This document shows positions 7,177-15,664 of a stretch of DNA of 34,627 nt, in pieces (the first letter of the stretch is position 1; every line of letters starts with the position of its first letter). A program made the position numbers and the translations under genes. This DNA comes from Clostridia bacterium (lineage in GTDB: Bacteria; Bacillota; Clostridia; Oscillospirales; Acutalibacteraceae): assembly GCA_017380575.1 (NCBI GenBank), contig JAFODS010000023.1:1-34627 (forward strand), given 5' to 3'. Under the pieces are notes generated by a model. That model was given only the letters and a program-made list of their open reading frames with translations, was not told where the DNA came from and did not search any database.

Positions 7177-8706
7177 AATTTTTCTGACAGTAATGTTTTT
7201 TGCCCAGGCGATTTCTTCGTTGTCAATCGAACTGAAAATTTTAAGGAAGATGAGATAAACAATCACACTTAACGAAACTGAAAAAATTGCAAGAAGCTTG
7301 TCACCCGTACCTGCGAAAACAATCGGAGAAACAATGTTTTTGACAGCACCCGTGCAGATAACACAGCCGAGAGGCACAACAATATCCCTGAAAAGGTCAA
7401 CTCTTACCTCGCTGACAACGGTGAGCCGCCTGAAGCTGAGTGCGAAATTGATTATCTCGCTGATGAAAACAACGAAGATGTATCCTTTAACCGAAAAAAT
7501 AGGAACAAGAAAATATACTAAAGCAACGCATATGCTTGCATCGATGATGTTGTAACGCATATAGCTTTTCTGCTGGTCAAGCCCCTTGAGTATACCGTCG
7601 ATTGTCATATCAAGATACATAACTGGTATAAGAGGGGACAGCAGACGGGTGTAAAATGTAACGTTCTCGTCCGAATAAACACCAACAGAAATTTCGTGTG
7701 CATTGTAATAAATTATTCCTGCTGTGCCGATTGAAAAAAGAAGTGCAATGTGCAAAACCCTTGCGGTCATATAGCTTATTCGTGTGCGGTTTCCTTCGCT
7801 GTGCTGTGCCGAAATTTCGGGTACAAGCAAACCCGAAAGCGAGGAAAGCAGGGCAGAGGGATACAAAACCAACGGCAGGCTCATTCCGTGAATAATGCCG
7901 TATGTTGACATTGCCGATTGCGGATTGATACCCGATTTTTTGAAACCGACAGGAATCAGCAGATGCTCGACCGTCATTAAAACAGAACGCATCTCTGAAC
8001 CGATGGCATCGGGAATTGCGATGTGAAGCAGCTTTTTCGATATGTTTTTCAATTTGTCTGTGAATTCTGATTTTTTGCTTGTGATTCGGTAAAGGACAGC
8101 TGATGCAGTTGCAGAAAAGATTTCCGTAACCGTCATTCCGCTGACAATTGCAATACACGAGGCTTCCAAGCCGTAGGAAACAACACTTCTCAAAGCGAAA
8201 ACGGTAACGGTAATTTTTAAAAGCTGTTCGCAAAGCTGAACAAAGGTGTAACGGAAAACCTTGCCGATTGCAGTAAAATATCCGCCGAGTGCTGCCGAAG
8301 CAGATATAAAAGGCAGACTCAAGCTCAACACCTTCAATGAAGAGATACTTCTTTCGTCACCAATCCATTTTGTACCGATAAATCCCGAAAACTCATAAAG
8401 AATAATTGTAACAATTGTTCCGCAGGCAAATGCATAAAACAGGCACGTTCTCATAATCTGCCTTTCCGAAAGATGTGAAGAAACCCTGTCGTCCGCGACA
8501 AGCCGCATTGATGCAAGCTTTATTCCACCCGAAGCGAAGGTGATTGCCATAGCATAAACGGAGCTTATAAGCTGAAAAAGCCCGATTCCGTCTGTTCCGA
8601 TTTTGTCCGTAAGGTATACGTTGAAGCTGACGGCAATTGTCCTCATAAGAAAAGATGTTGCCGTCAGAAGCAAGGTGTTATGTAAAAGTTTTTTAGCGCC
8701 AGACAT
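7165..8706 (-). CDS. SpoVB-like polysaccharide/oligosaccharide flippase (MOP superfamily)
   Basis: The 513-aa multi-pass membrane protein belongs to the MurJ/Wzx/SpoVB type of the MOP exporter superfamily. These move lipid-linked sugars across the membrane; SpoVB members act in spore cortex formation. Typical features are the N-terminal block KLLHNTLLLTATSFLMR, the GLFQL motif after the first helix, and the mid-protein segment RSVLMTVEHLLIPVG seen in clostridial relatives. I count roughly 12-14 hydrophobic segments. The start is placed at the ATG at 8706 because GGAGTG precedes it by about five bases. A TTG nine codons upstream lacks such a site. A spore role is family-based inference, since clostridia carry several paralogues. 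Confidence 0.82.
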   Translation of the reverse strand: MSGAKKLLHNTLLLTATSFLMRTIAVSFNVYLTDKIGTDGIGLFQLISSVYAMAITFASGGIKLASMRLVADDRVSSHLSERQIMRTCLFYAFACGTIVTIILYEFSGFIGTKWIGDERSISSLKVLSLSLPFISASAALGGYFTAIGKVFRYTFVQLCEQLLKITVTVFALRSVVSYGLEASCIAIVSGMTVTEIFSATASAVLYRITSKKSEFTDKLKNISKKLLHIAIPDAIGSEMRSVLMTVEHLLIPVGFKKSGINPQSAMSTYGIIHGMSLPLVLYPSALLSSLSGLLVPEISAQHSEGNRTRISYMTARVLHIALLFSIGTAGIIYYNAHEISVGVYSDENVTFYTRLLSPLIPVMYLDMTIDGILKGLDQQKSYMRYNIIDASICVALVYFLVPIFSVKGYIFVVFISEIINFALSFRRLTVVSEVRVDLFRDIVVPLGCVICTGAVKNIVSPIVFAGTGDKLLAIFSVSLSVIVYLIFLKIFSSIDNEEIAWAKNITVRKIKNH

Positions 8707-8751
8707 ATAATCACTCCGATAAACTATATTCAACCGAACTGTTTTTAAGAA

Positions 8752-8780
8752 TTGAAAATATAATTCTTTTGTGATATAAT
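8752..8780 (+). promoter_or_regulatory. Sigma-A promoter of the LCAT-like hydrolase gene
   Basis: TTGAAA (8752-8757) and TATAAT (8775-8780) are 17 bases apart, with an extended TGA before the -10. AAAGGAGG at 8787-8794 then precedes the ATG at 8802. No equally clear promoter is seen for the divergent flippase. Confidence 0.8.
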
Positions 8781-8801
8781 CCCTGCAAAGGAGGAGTTTT
8801 T

Positions 8802-10298
8802 ATGAAAAAAATTCTTGCAGTCTTACTTTCGGTTATTATTGCTTTTTCACTCAGCTTGTCAATTTTTGCTCAGGCGGAGTCTGATGAATGTCACTGCGGC
8901 AATATTCCCGTAATTTTCGTAACAGGATTTGCATATACCGAGCTTGTTGCAAATGCAGGCACCGAAGAGGAATACGGCGCATTCGGTGTTGAAACCGAAG
9001 CGATAACGGATATGATTAAAAGACTTATTCTTCCGCTGTTTGGTCTTATTCTTACAGGCAACTACGATAAATTTGCACACACTCTCAGTGCAGAGGTTAA
9101 TGATCTTTTCTACGATGCAAGCTGTGACGTGAACGGAAACCCGAACAATCCGACGGTTGATATCGAAATTTACGAGCCGCCGTCACCTTATCATTTCAGA
9201 AATACACGTACGGTATTCCGTTATGACTGGCGTAAGGATGTCTTTGATATCGCTGCCGAGCTTAACGATTATATTGAAGAAACCAAGCGTCTTACGGGAC
9301 ACAGCAAGGTTGCCCTCCGTGCCGAAAGCATGGGCGGTGCCGTAACAATGGCATATCTTTACGCTTACGGTTACGACAGTGTTGAAACTGTTGTTATGCA
9401 GTCTTCTGCCTTTGAGGGCATCGAAATGATGACATCTCTTTTTGTCGGTGACCTCACTCTTGACCCGAAATCGGTTATGAATTATGTCGGCAATTTCCTT
9501 GAAGGAAATACGGCTGATATGGTGTTTTACCGTGCACTTTACAATACTTTTGCGGCTCTTGCCTTCAATCCTATTGTGAAGTTCCTCGATACTGCACTTA
9601 TTTCAAAAATCAAAGATGTTGTTTATGAGGATTGTATAAAGTCACTCTTCGGTTATATCCCCGGAATCTGGGCATTTGTTTCGGAAGATTCTTACGAAGA
9701 AGCAAAAGAGTTTATGCTTGACGAAGAAGTGAATGCAGAGCTTATAAAGAAAATTGATAAGTATCATTACGAGGTAATGAACTGTAAGGAAGAAATAATT
9801 GAAGATGCAATGGCAAACGGTGTTAACTTCGCAATTATTTCAAACTACGGTAAAGCGGCAGTGCCTCTTGGCTCACAGAGCACAAACATGAGCGACTTCC
9901 TCATTGATACAAAGCATACTTCGATGGGTGCAACCTGTGCCGATTACGGTCAGACTCTCGGTGAAGGCTACGTGCAGAAAATTAATGACGGTCACAATCA
10001 CGTTTCACCCGATAACGTAATCGATGCTTCAACCTGTGCATTTCCTGAAATTACGTGGTTTGTAAAGGATATGATGCACACCTGGTATTCTGACGGTTAT
10101 CACGAGTTTGTTTATACACTTATCTACACACCGGGTCAGGAAACAATACATACTTTCCCGCAGTATCCGCAGTTTATGCTTAACAATCAGGAAACGGAAG
10201 CACTTGAACCGCTTACCAAGGAAAATTCAGACACACAGAGTACGGACGTTGACTTTGTTGCACTTTTTGAACTGCTTGCAGCAAGCACAGAAAAATAA
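8802..10298 (+). CDS. Secreted LCAT-like alpha/beta hydrolase
   Basis: The 498-aa protein starts with a clear signal peptide: MKK, a hydrophobic core, then a likely cut after about residue 25. The mature part opens with IPVIFVTGF, a typical first strand of alpha/beta hydrolases. It then shows FRYDWR at 139-144, the oxyanion-region block of the LCAT/PDAT acyltransferase group. The nucleophile elbow is AESMG at 174-178 with S176 the likely serine; the usual first glycine is an alanine. A cysteine pair near the new N-terminus (C30, C32) could form a disulphide or a lipid site. It likely acts on lipid esters outside the cell, but lipase, phospholipase and acyltransferase cannot be separated. It is a single-gene unit with its own promoter and terminator. 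Confidence 0.75.
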   Translation: MKKILAVLLSVIIAFSLSLSIFAQAESDECHCGNIPVIFVTGFAYTELVANAGTEEEYGAFGVETEAITDMIKRLILPLFGLILTGNYDKFAHTLSAEVNDLFYDASCDVNGNPNNPTVDIEIYEPPSPYHFRNTRTVFRYDWRKDVFDIAAELNDYIEETKRLTGHSKVALRAESMGGAVTMAYLYAYGYDSVETVVMQSSAFEGIEMMTSLFVGDLTLDPKSVMNYVGNFLEGNTADMVFYRALYNTFAALAFNPIVKFLDTALISKIKDVVYEDCIKSLFGYIPGIWAFVSEDSYEEAKEFMLDEEVNAELIKKIDKYHYEVMNCKEEIIEDAMANGVNFAIISNYGKAAVPLGSQSTNMSDFLIDTKHTSMGATCADYGQTLGEGYVQKINDGHNHVSPDNVIDASTCAFPEITWFVKDMMHTWYSDGYHEFVYTLIYTPGQETIHTFPQYPQFMLNNQETEALEPLTKENSDTQSTDVDFVALFELLAASTEK

Positions 10299-10306
10299 AC
10301 ATTTTT

Positions 10307-10335
10307 AAAAAGATGGAGTGATGCTCCATCTTTTT
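10307..10335 (+). terminator. Intrinsic terminator after the LCAT-like hydrolase
   Basis: A 12-bp perfect stem (10307-10318 with 10324-10335) has loop TGATG and an arm ending in T5 followed by CTTTT. This is a canonical Rho-independent terminator. Confidence 0.92.
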
Positions 10336-10385
10336 CTTTTGTCATTTTTGTCAAAATAAAAGCTTCTATTAGTGCAATTTGATAG

Positions 10386-10410
10386 TTTTGCAAAATCGGC
10401 AAATTTTTGC
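10386..10410. promoter_or_regulatory. Palindromic candidate operator upstream of the secreted PHP operon
   Basis: TTTTGCAAAA (10386-10395) is a perfect 10-base palindrome. Its GCAAAA half also pairs with TTTTGC at 10405-10410. It lies just upstream of the weak promoter for the 10478 operon. A repressor or activator site is possible; no regulator gene is in the window. Confidence 0.3.
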
Positions 10411-10439
10411 TGGAATTCAGCCTTTTAATGTGCTAAAAT
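10411..10439 (+). promoter_or_regulatory. Possible extended -10 promoter of the secreted PHP/rhamnosidase operon
   Basis: TAAAAT (10434-10439) is preceded by TGC, giving an extended -10. The -35 (TGGAAT, 10411-10416) at 17 bases is poor. A weak -35 would fit an activator-dependent or regulated promoter. Confidence 0.4.
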
Positions 10440-10477
10440 CATTACGTAGCTTTATATAATTTCAGGAGGTATTTCTT

Positions 10478-11983
10478 ATGAAAATCAAAAAAGCATTTGC
10501 TGTGTTGTTGGCAATGGTTATGCTTGCAACAGGTACAGCTGTCGGCGCATATGCTGCAGACGGTGTTGATTACACAATCAACAATACCTATGCAAACGTT
10601 AATTGGAACACTTACAATCAGTACAAGACTGACCTTCATTCTCACTCAACGGTTTCTGACGGTGATCAGACAATCAGAGAGCAGGTTGAAGCTCACTATT
10701 CACACGGCTTTGATATTATGGCTCTCAGTGACCACGGCGCAGTTGATTACGGCTGGGATAAGGACACAGAAGCTAAGACTATCCGCGTTGTTCTCTCAGT
10801 TAAGGAAGGCAACCGCCCGATTGATCCGCTTAAGGCTTCAGGCGTTACGGATGCAGGCCTTGACTATACATATGCTGATGACTACTACAAACAGTATGAC
10901 GAAAACGGAAATGCTCTTCACACAATGATGAGAGTTCCTTATGCAAACGAGCAGAATCCGACATCGTTCAATAACGCTCACGTAAACACATGGTTTGCAG
11001 ATTACGGTAACGATGTTGTCGGCGGTACAAGCGATTATGCAACACCTATCAGGAAGATTGATGCACTTGGCGGACTTTCTGTAATCAATCATCCGGGCGA
11101 ATACACAAATGCAAGGGACGAAGAGTGCTTTGAAGATGCATACGATATGGATAACATTCACTGCAGCTATGTTATCAATAAGTTTGCAAACCTTCTCCTT
11201 AAGTACGATTCATGTATCGGTATCGATATCAACAGTAAGGGCGACAGCAGAACACGTTTTGACAGAAAGCTCTGGGATATCCTTCTTCAGAAGGTTGTTC
11301 CTCACGGCAGAAACGTTTACGGCATCGCAACATCCGATGCTCATAACCCGAATATCGTAAATTCAGGTTACACATGGATGGTTATGCCTGAGCTTACAAC
11401 AGATGCGTTGAGAACTTCAATGGAAGACGGTGCATTCTTCTCAGCAAGCTATTATATGGGCAGCCGCGAGGAAATCAGAGCGTGGGCTTCTGAACTTGCA
11501 GCGGCAGGTGTTGAACCCGAGTTTGCAGCAAAGCTTCAGGCTACATACGAAACAATTGTTGAAGAGGAAAAGAACGGCGGTCAGGATACAAAGTTTGAAT
11601 TTGACCAGAATGCAAAGGTTCCTATGGTAACAAACGTTGCGGTTGACGAAAATGCAGACACAATCACAATCGGCACAAAGGACGCTTATATGGTTCATTG
11701 GATCGCTGACGGTGAATTCATTGCAACAGGTAACACAATCGACCTCGACGATTATTCAGATAAAATCGGCTCATACGTAAGAGCCGAGGTTATCGGTGAA
11801 GGCGGTGTGCTTTACACTCAGGCATTTACACTTGAGTATGAGGGTGCACCTGAGGCAGAGGACACATTCTTTATTGACCTCGGCTTACCGGCAACTCTTA
11901 TCTGTGACACAATTGTAAAAGCTCTTGCTTTTGTTCTCAGATTTACAGGAATTATTGCTCTCGGCAATCTTTTTCTTAAATAA
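10478..11983 (+). CDS. Secreted PHP-domain (CehA/McbA-like) metallohydrolase with C-terminal hydrophobic helix
   Basis: The 501-aa protein has a textbook signal peptide ending AYA-AD at about residue 27. The PHP motifs follow: H54 and H56 (LHSHST), D85-H86 (LSDHG), H205 (INHPGEY), and D287 with H289 (TSDAH). This metal set is like that of CehA/McbA-type metallohydrolases, which mostly attack phosphate or aryl esters. After the catalytic part, about residues 385-455 look like a small beta-rich domain. Residues about 465-500 are strongly hydrophobic or amphipathic and could hold the protein at the membrane. AGGAGGT at 10464-10470 sets the start. It is the first of four genes and lies 31 bases before the oxidoreductase. 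Secretion is unusual for PHP proteins; the substrate is unknown. Confidence 0.8.
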   Translation: MKIKKAFAVLLAMVMLATGTAVGAYAADGVDYTINNTYANVNWNTYNQYKTDLHSHSTVSDGDQTIREQVEAHYSHGFDIMALSDHGAVDYGWDKDTEAKTIRVVLSVKEGNRPIDPLKASGVTDAGLDYTYADDYYKQYDENGNALHTMMRVPYANEQNPTSFNNAHVNTWFADYGNDVVGGTSDYATPIRKIDALGGLSVINHPGEYTNARDEECFEDAYDMDNIHCSYVINKFANLLLKYDSCIGIDINSKGDSRTRFDRKLWDILLQKVVPHGRNVYGIATSDAHNPNIVNSGYTWMVMPELTTDALRTSMEDGAFFSASYYMGSREEIRAWASELAAAGVEPEFAAKLQATYETIVEEEKNGGQDTKFEFDQNAKVPMVTNVAVDENADTITIGTKDAYMVHWIADGEFIATGNTIDLDDYSDKIGSYVRAEVIGEGGVLYTQAFTLEYEGAPEAEDTFFIDLGLPATLICDTIVKALAFVLRFTGIIALGNLFLK

Positions 11984-12014
11984 TTAATTTAAAACTATAC
12001 AGGCGGTGTAAAAA

Positions 12015-13106
12015 ATGGAAAGAAAAGTTAAAGTTGGTATTATCGGATGCGGCGGTATCTGTAACGGCAAGCATATGAAGGCACTTACAAGCCTTAACTA
12101 TGTTGAAATTGTTGCTCTTTGCGATATTATCGTTGAGCGTGCTTATGAAACAAGAGATAAATTTAATCTTGGTGAAAATGTAGCGGTTTATGAGGATTAC
12201 AAAGAGCTCCTTAAGGACGAATCAATCGAGGTTGTTCACGTTCTTACTCCTAACCGTTCACACAGCTTTATAACGATCGATGCTCTTGAGGCAGGCAAGC
12301 ACGTTATGTGTGAAAAGCCAATGGCTAAAACTGCTGCGGAAGCTCAGGCTATGCTTGATGCAGCAAAGAGAACGGGCAAAAAGCTTACAATCGGTTATCA
12401 GAGCCGTTGGAGAGACGAATACCTCTACCTCAAAAAGGCTTGTGAAGACGGTGAACTTGGTGATATCTACTACGGCAGAGCAATCGCACTTCGCAGACGT
12501 GCCGTTCCGACATGGGGCGTTTTCCTTAACGAATATGAGCAGGGTGGCGGACCGCTTATCGATATCGGTACTCACGCTCTTGACCTCACACTCTGGCTTA
12601 TGGATAACCACGAGCCGAAGATGGTAGTCGGCACATCATACAAAAAGCTCGGCAAACAGGTCGGCACAGCTAACGCATGGGGTGACTGGGACACAGAAAA
12701 GTTTACTGTTGAAGATTCAGCTTTCGGTTTTGTTGTTATGAAAAACGGTGCAACAGTTTCTGTCGAATCAAGCTGGGCTCTTAATATTGCAGACCCAATG
12801 GAAGCAACTGTTATGATCTGCGGTGACAAGGGCGGTGCAGACACAATGGGTGAAGATGACCTTCGTATCAACTTCGTAAAGAACGGACGTCAGGTTATCG
12901 AAACTCCTAACTTCGACTGTGGCGGTGTTGCTTTCTACGACGGCGACAGCACAGATCCCGAAGTGCTTGAGGCAAACGGCTTCTATCAGGCAATTATCAA
13001 TGACACAGAAGTTCCGACAAAGCCTGAACAGTCACTTGTTGTTACTCAGATTCTTGAAGCAATCTATGAATCTGCAAAGACAGGTAAACCCGTATATTTT
13101 GAATAA
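12015..13106 (+). CDS. Gfo/Idh/MocA family NAD(P)-dependent oxidoreductase
   Basis: The 363-aa cytosolic protein has an N-terminal Rossmann fold with GCGGIC at 11-16 for dinucleotide binding. It carries the family EKP motif at 100-102, with K101 the catalytic lysine. The C-terminal half contains GGGPLIDIGTHALDL, giving D183 and H187 as the usual catalytic pair. The family oxidises or reduces sugars, inositols and sugar acids, and some members act with NAD in glycoside cleavage. The AGGCGGTG site precedes the ATG. It sits between the secreted PHP gene and the rhamnosidase, with a TIM-barrel isomerase further down, a common setting for sugar or glycoside breakdown. The specific sugar cannot be read. 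Confidence 0.92.
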   Translation: MERKVKVGIIGCGGICNGKHMKALTSLNYVEIVALCDIIVERAYETRDKFNLGENVAVYEDYKELLKDESIEVVHVLTPNRSHSFITIDALEAGKHVMCEKPMAKTAAEAQAMLDAAKRTGKKLTIGYQSRWRDEYLYLKKACEDGELGDIYYGRAIALRRRAVPTWGVFLNEYEQGGGPLIDIGTHALDLTLWLMDNHEPKMVVGTSYKKLGKQVGTANAWGDWDTEKFTVEDSAFGFVVMKNGATVSVESSWALNIADPMEATVMICGDKGGADTMGEDDLRINFVKNGRQVIETPNFDCGGVAFYDGDSTDPEVLEANGFYQAIINDTEVPTKPEQSLVVTQILEAIYESAKTGKPVYFE

Positions 13107-13115
13107 ATAAGCAAA

Positions 13116-13161
13116 GGACGGTCAGACTTAATAATTTGTTTATAAGTCTGCCGTCCGTTTT
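13116..13161 (+). terminator. Hairpin between the oxidoreductase and rhamnosidase genes, possible partial terminator
   Basis: A 14-bp stem with one bulged T at 13122 (13116-13130 with 13143-13156) is followed by GTTTT. The T-run is short and the next Shine-Dalgarno starts at 13165. Partial termination or mRNA end protection inside the operon is more likely than a hard stop. Confidence 0.6.
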
Positions 13162-13177
13162 AACAGGAGAAAAAGCT

Positions 13178-15661
13178 ATGTATAAATATAACGCTGAATA
13201 TTGGAATAATGCAAAATTAATCAAAACGGATATGAAGCCCTATGCCGATTTCGAAAATTCACCGTGGGCAGACGACGAGGAAAAGGCAAAATTTCAGTTT
13301 TCTGACGTTCGTTGTGACGACGGTATGCCGATGTTTGCAACGGATTTCGAAGCGGAAAGTTTCACTTCAGTAAAATTAAGTTTTACAGCTCTCGGCTGTA
13401 TCGATATCTATATCAACGGCAAAAGGGTAGGTAACGATGAGCTTAAACCCGGCTGGACTAATTATAATAAGAGAACCCTCTATTATGAATATGACATAAC
13501 GTCATATATTACTGCAGGTGAAAACCGAATTCTTCTTGTTGCGGCACCAGGTTGGTATCAGGGAAGAATATGCGGTGGCTACTACGGTGCACATATGCCT
13601 GCTGTAATGGCTTGTGTAACAGTTGAAAATGACAACTCAAAAACAGCTTTTATCACAGACGAAAGCTGGAAGGCTACCTGTGGCGGACAGATCCGCACAG
13701 CGGACATCTGGGACGGTGAATACCGCGACGGAAGATTCGACAGCTATGAAAAGATTTCCTGTGCCGATTATGATATTTCGGGTTGGAAGCAGGCTGAAAT
13801 CTGTGATTACTTTGACGGTGAAATCACTCCGTTTGTCGGTCCTACTGTCCGTGTAAGAGACGGTCTTGGCTTCGGTGCTGAAAAAATGACCGTTTACGAA
13901 AACACAAAGGATAACGGTACAAAGTTCGGTGAAATTGACGTTGTGTCAGAACCCGAAAATCTTCCTGTTGTTCTCAAAAAAGGACAGAAGCTTGTTGTTG
14001 ACATAACTCAGGAGGTTGTTGGCTGGGTAAACCTTAAGCTCAAAGGTGAGAAGGGTACAACAGTCAAGGTCCGCTATGCTGAATTCCTTAACGATTCAGG
14101 CGATGTTGAACGCGGAAATGATGGTCCGAAAGGAAGCGTATATACTGTTAACCTTCGTTCTGCAAAGGGTAAGAGCCATTATGTGCTCAACGGTAACGGT
14201 GAAGAAGTTTACAGACCGACTTTTACTTTCTTCGGCTTCCGATATGTAGAAATTTCTGTAGACGGTGATGTCGAAATTACAGGCTTCAAGGCTGAAGTTG
14301 TAGGTTCAGATACAAAAGAAATCGGCTGTATGGAAACTTCAGACGAGCTTGTGAATAAGCTTATATCCAACGTTATCTGGGGTCAGAGAAGTAACTATCT
14401 CTTTATCCCGACAGACTGTCCGCAGCGTGATGAAAGACTCGGTTGGACAGGTGACGCTCAGGCATTCAGCGTAACTGCGGCTTACAATGCCGATGTCAGC
14501 GGATTCTTCAAAAAATGGATGCAGGATATGCGTGATGCACAGAGCGACGGAGGTGCATACGGTGATATCGCACCAAGAGTATCGTACTGCAGTTCTGACA
14601 ATGCAACTGCCTGGGGCGACGCAGGTGTTATTATTCCTTACAATCTTTATAAGCTCTACGGTGACAAGGAATTCATTGAAGAACACTATCCATCAATGGA
14701 AAAGTATATCGCTAATCTTATCGAAAACTATGGTTTTGAAGGTCCGATTCCTCGTTACGGTGATTGGCTTGCATATGACTACTGTAAGAATGAATATCTC
14801 GCATCAGCGTTCCTTGTGCACGATATCGATATGATGATATTTATGAGCGAGGAGCTCGGCAAAGCAGACAGAGCTGAGCATTACAGAGCGTTGAGAAAAG
14901 AGGCTCACAAATATTTTGTTGATACATTTATGGAAAACGGTGAGCTTATCGGAAAAACTCAGACAGACTATGTTATCGCAATTGCATTTGACCTTATCGA
15001 GGGCGATTATCTGAAGCAGGCTTCGGAAGAGCTTGTACAGAAGATTAGAGATAACGGTAATCGTCTGTCAACAGGTTTTGTAGGCACTTACAATCTGTGT
15101 CCGGTACTTTCAAAAATTGGTGAAGATAACCTTGCTTATACTCTTCTTATGCAGAGAAACGAGCCTTCATGGCTTTACAGCGTTGATCAGGGAGCAACAA
15201 CAATCTGGGAGCGTTGGAATTCATATACATTAGACAAGGGCTTCGGCGATGTTGGTATGAACTCCTTTAACCACTATGCTTACGGTTCTGTTCAGGAATG
15301 GATGTACCGCTATATGGCAGGTATTGAAACTGACGGTGTCGCATTCAAAAACATTCTTCTTCAGCCAAGAGTTGATACAAGAACTGCTGACGAGCTTCCT
15401 GACGGTCAGCAGAGAATGAAGTGGATACGCTGTTCATACAATTCAGTTGCAGGCCTTATCGAAAGCAACTGGCGAAACGACGAAAGCTTTGTTTATGAAT
15501 GTACGGTTCCCGCTGAGTCATCAGCAACGCTTCTTCTTCCTGTTTTCACGAGTGGTGTTGTCATCAACGGTGTTGAACACAGCTTTGATGAGTTTGAAAA
15601 GCAGGGTGACTGTGCCGTAATCAAGCTTGGTGCAGGCAGCTATATTTTTGAGGAAGTGTAA
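13178..15661 (+). CDS. GH78 alpha-L-rhamnosidase, cytosolic
   Basis: The 827-aa enzyme should remove terminal alpha-L-rhamnose from glycosides. The N-terminal carbohydrate-binding rhamnosidase domain is recognisable (IDIYINGKRVG, then LKPGWTNYNKR). The (alpha/alpha)6 catalytic domain holds the hallmark block PTDCPQRDERLGWTGDAQ with D418, E419 and D426. TTIWERWNSY places E678 as the likely second catalytic carboxylate. A beta-sandwich closes the protein. No signal peptide is present, so it works on imported rhamnosides. The start is the ATG at 13178, seven bases after AGGAGA; an in-frame TTG at 13136 lies inside the upstream hairpin and is rejected. The next gene begins three bases after its stop. 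GH78 assignment is firm; exact linkage is not. Confidence 0.93.
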   Translation: MYKYNAEYWNNAKLIKTDMKPYADFENSPWADDEEKAKFQFSDVRCDDGMPMFATDFEAESFTSVKLSFTALGCIDIYINGKRVGNDELKPGWTNYNKRTLYYEYDITSYITAGENRILLVAAPGWYQGRICGGYYGAHMPAVMACVTVENDNSKTAFITDESWKATCGGQIRTADIWDGEYRDGRFDSYEKISCADYDISGWKQAEICDYFDGEITPFVGPTVRVRDGLGFGAEKMTVYENTKDNGTKFGEIDVVSEPENLPVVLKKGQKLVVDITQEVVGWVNLKLKGEKGTTVKVRYAEFLNDSGDVERGNDGPKGSVYTVNLRSAKGKSHYVLNGNGEEVYRPTFTFFGFRYVEISVDGDVEITGFKAEVVGSDTKEIGCMETSDELVNKLISNVIWGQRSNYLFIPTDCPQRDERLGWTGDAQAFSVTAAYNADVSGFFKKWMQDMRDAQSDGGAYGDIAPRVSYCSSDNATAWGDAGVIIPYNLYKLYGDKEFIEEHYPSMEKYIANLIENYGFEGPIPRYGDWLAYDYCKNEYLASAFLVHDIDMMIFMSEELGKADRAEHYRALRKEAHKYFVDTFMENGELIGKTQTDYVIAIAFDLIEGDYLKQASEELVQKIRDNGNRLSTGFVGTYNLCPVLSKIGEDNLAYTLLMQRNEPSWLYSVDQGATTIWERWNSYTLDKGFGDVGMNSFNHYAYGSVQEWMYRYMAGIETDGVAFKNILLQPRVDTRTADELPDGQQRMKWIRCSYNSVAGLIESNWRNDESFVYECTVPAESSATLLLPVFTSGVVINGVEHSFDEFEKQGDCAVIKLGAGSYIFEEV

Positions 15662-15664
15662 TTT

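Noticed and set aside
7610-8233. 207-aa minus-strand frame inside the flippase gene
   Set aside because: Alternative frame of the same strand with basic, low-complexity content and no start signal; the flippase frame is clearly the coding one.
8707-8733. TTG start extending the flippase by nine residues
   Set aside because: GGAGTG lies within this stretch and is correctly placed for the ATG at 8706; nothing supports the TTG.
13136-13177. TTG start extending the rhamnosidase by 14 residues
   Set aside because: The extension is encoded by the 3' arm of the intergenic hairpin and contains the real Shine-Dalgarno.
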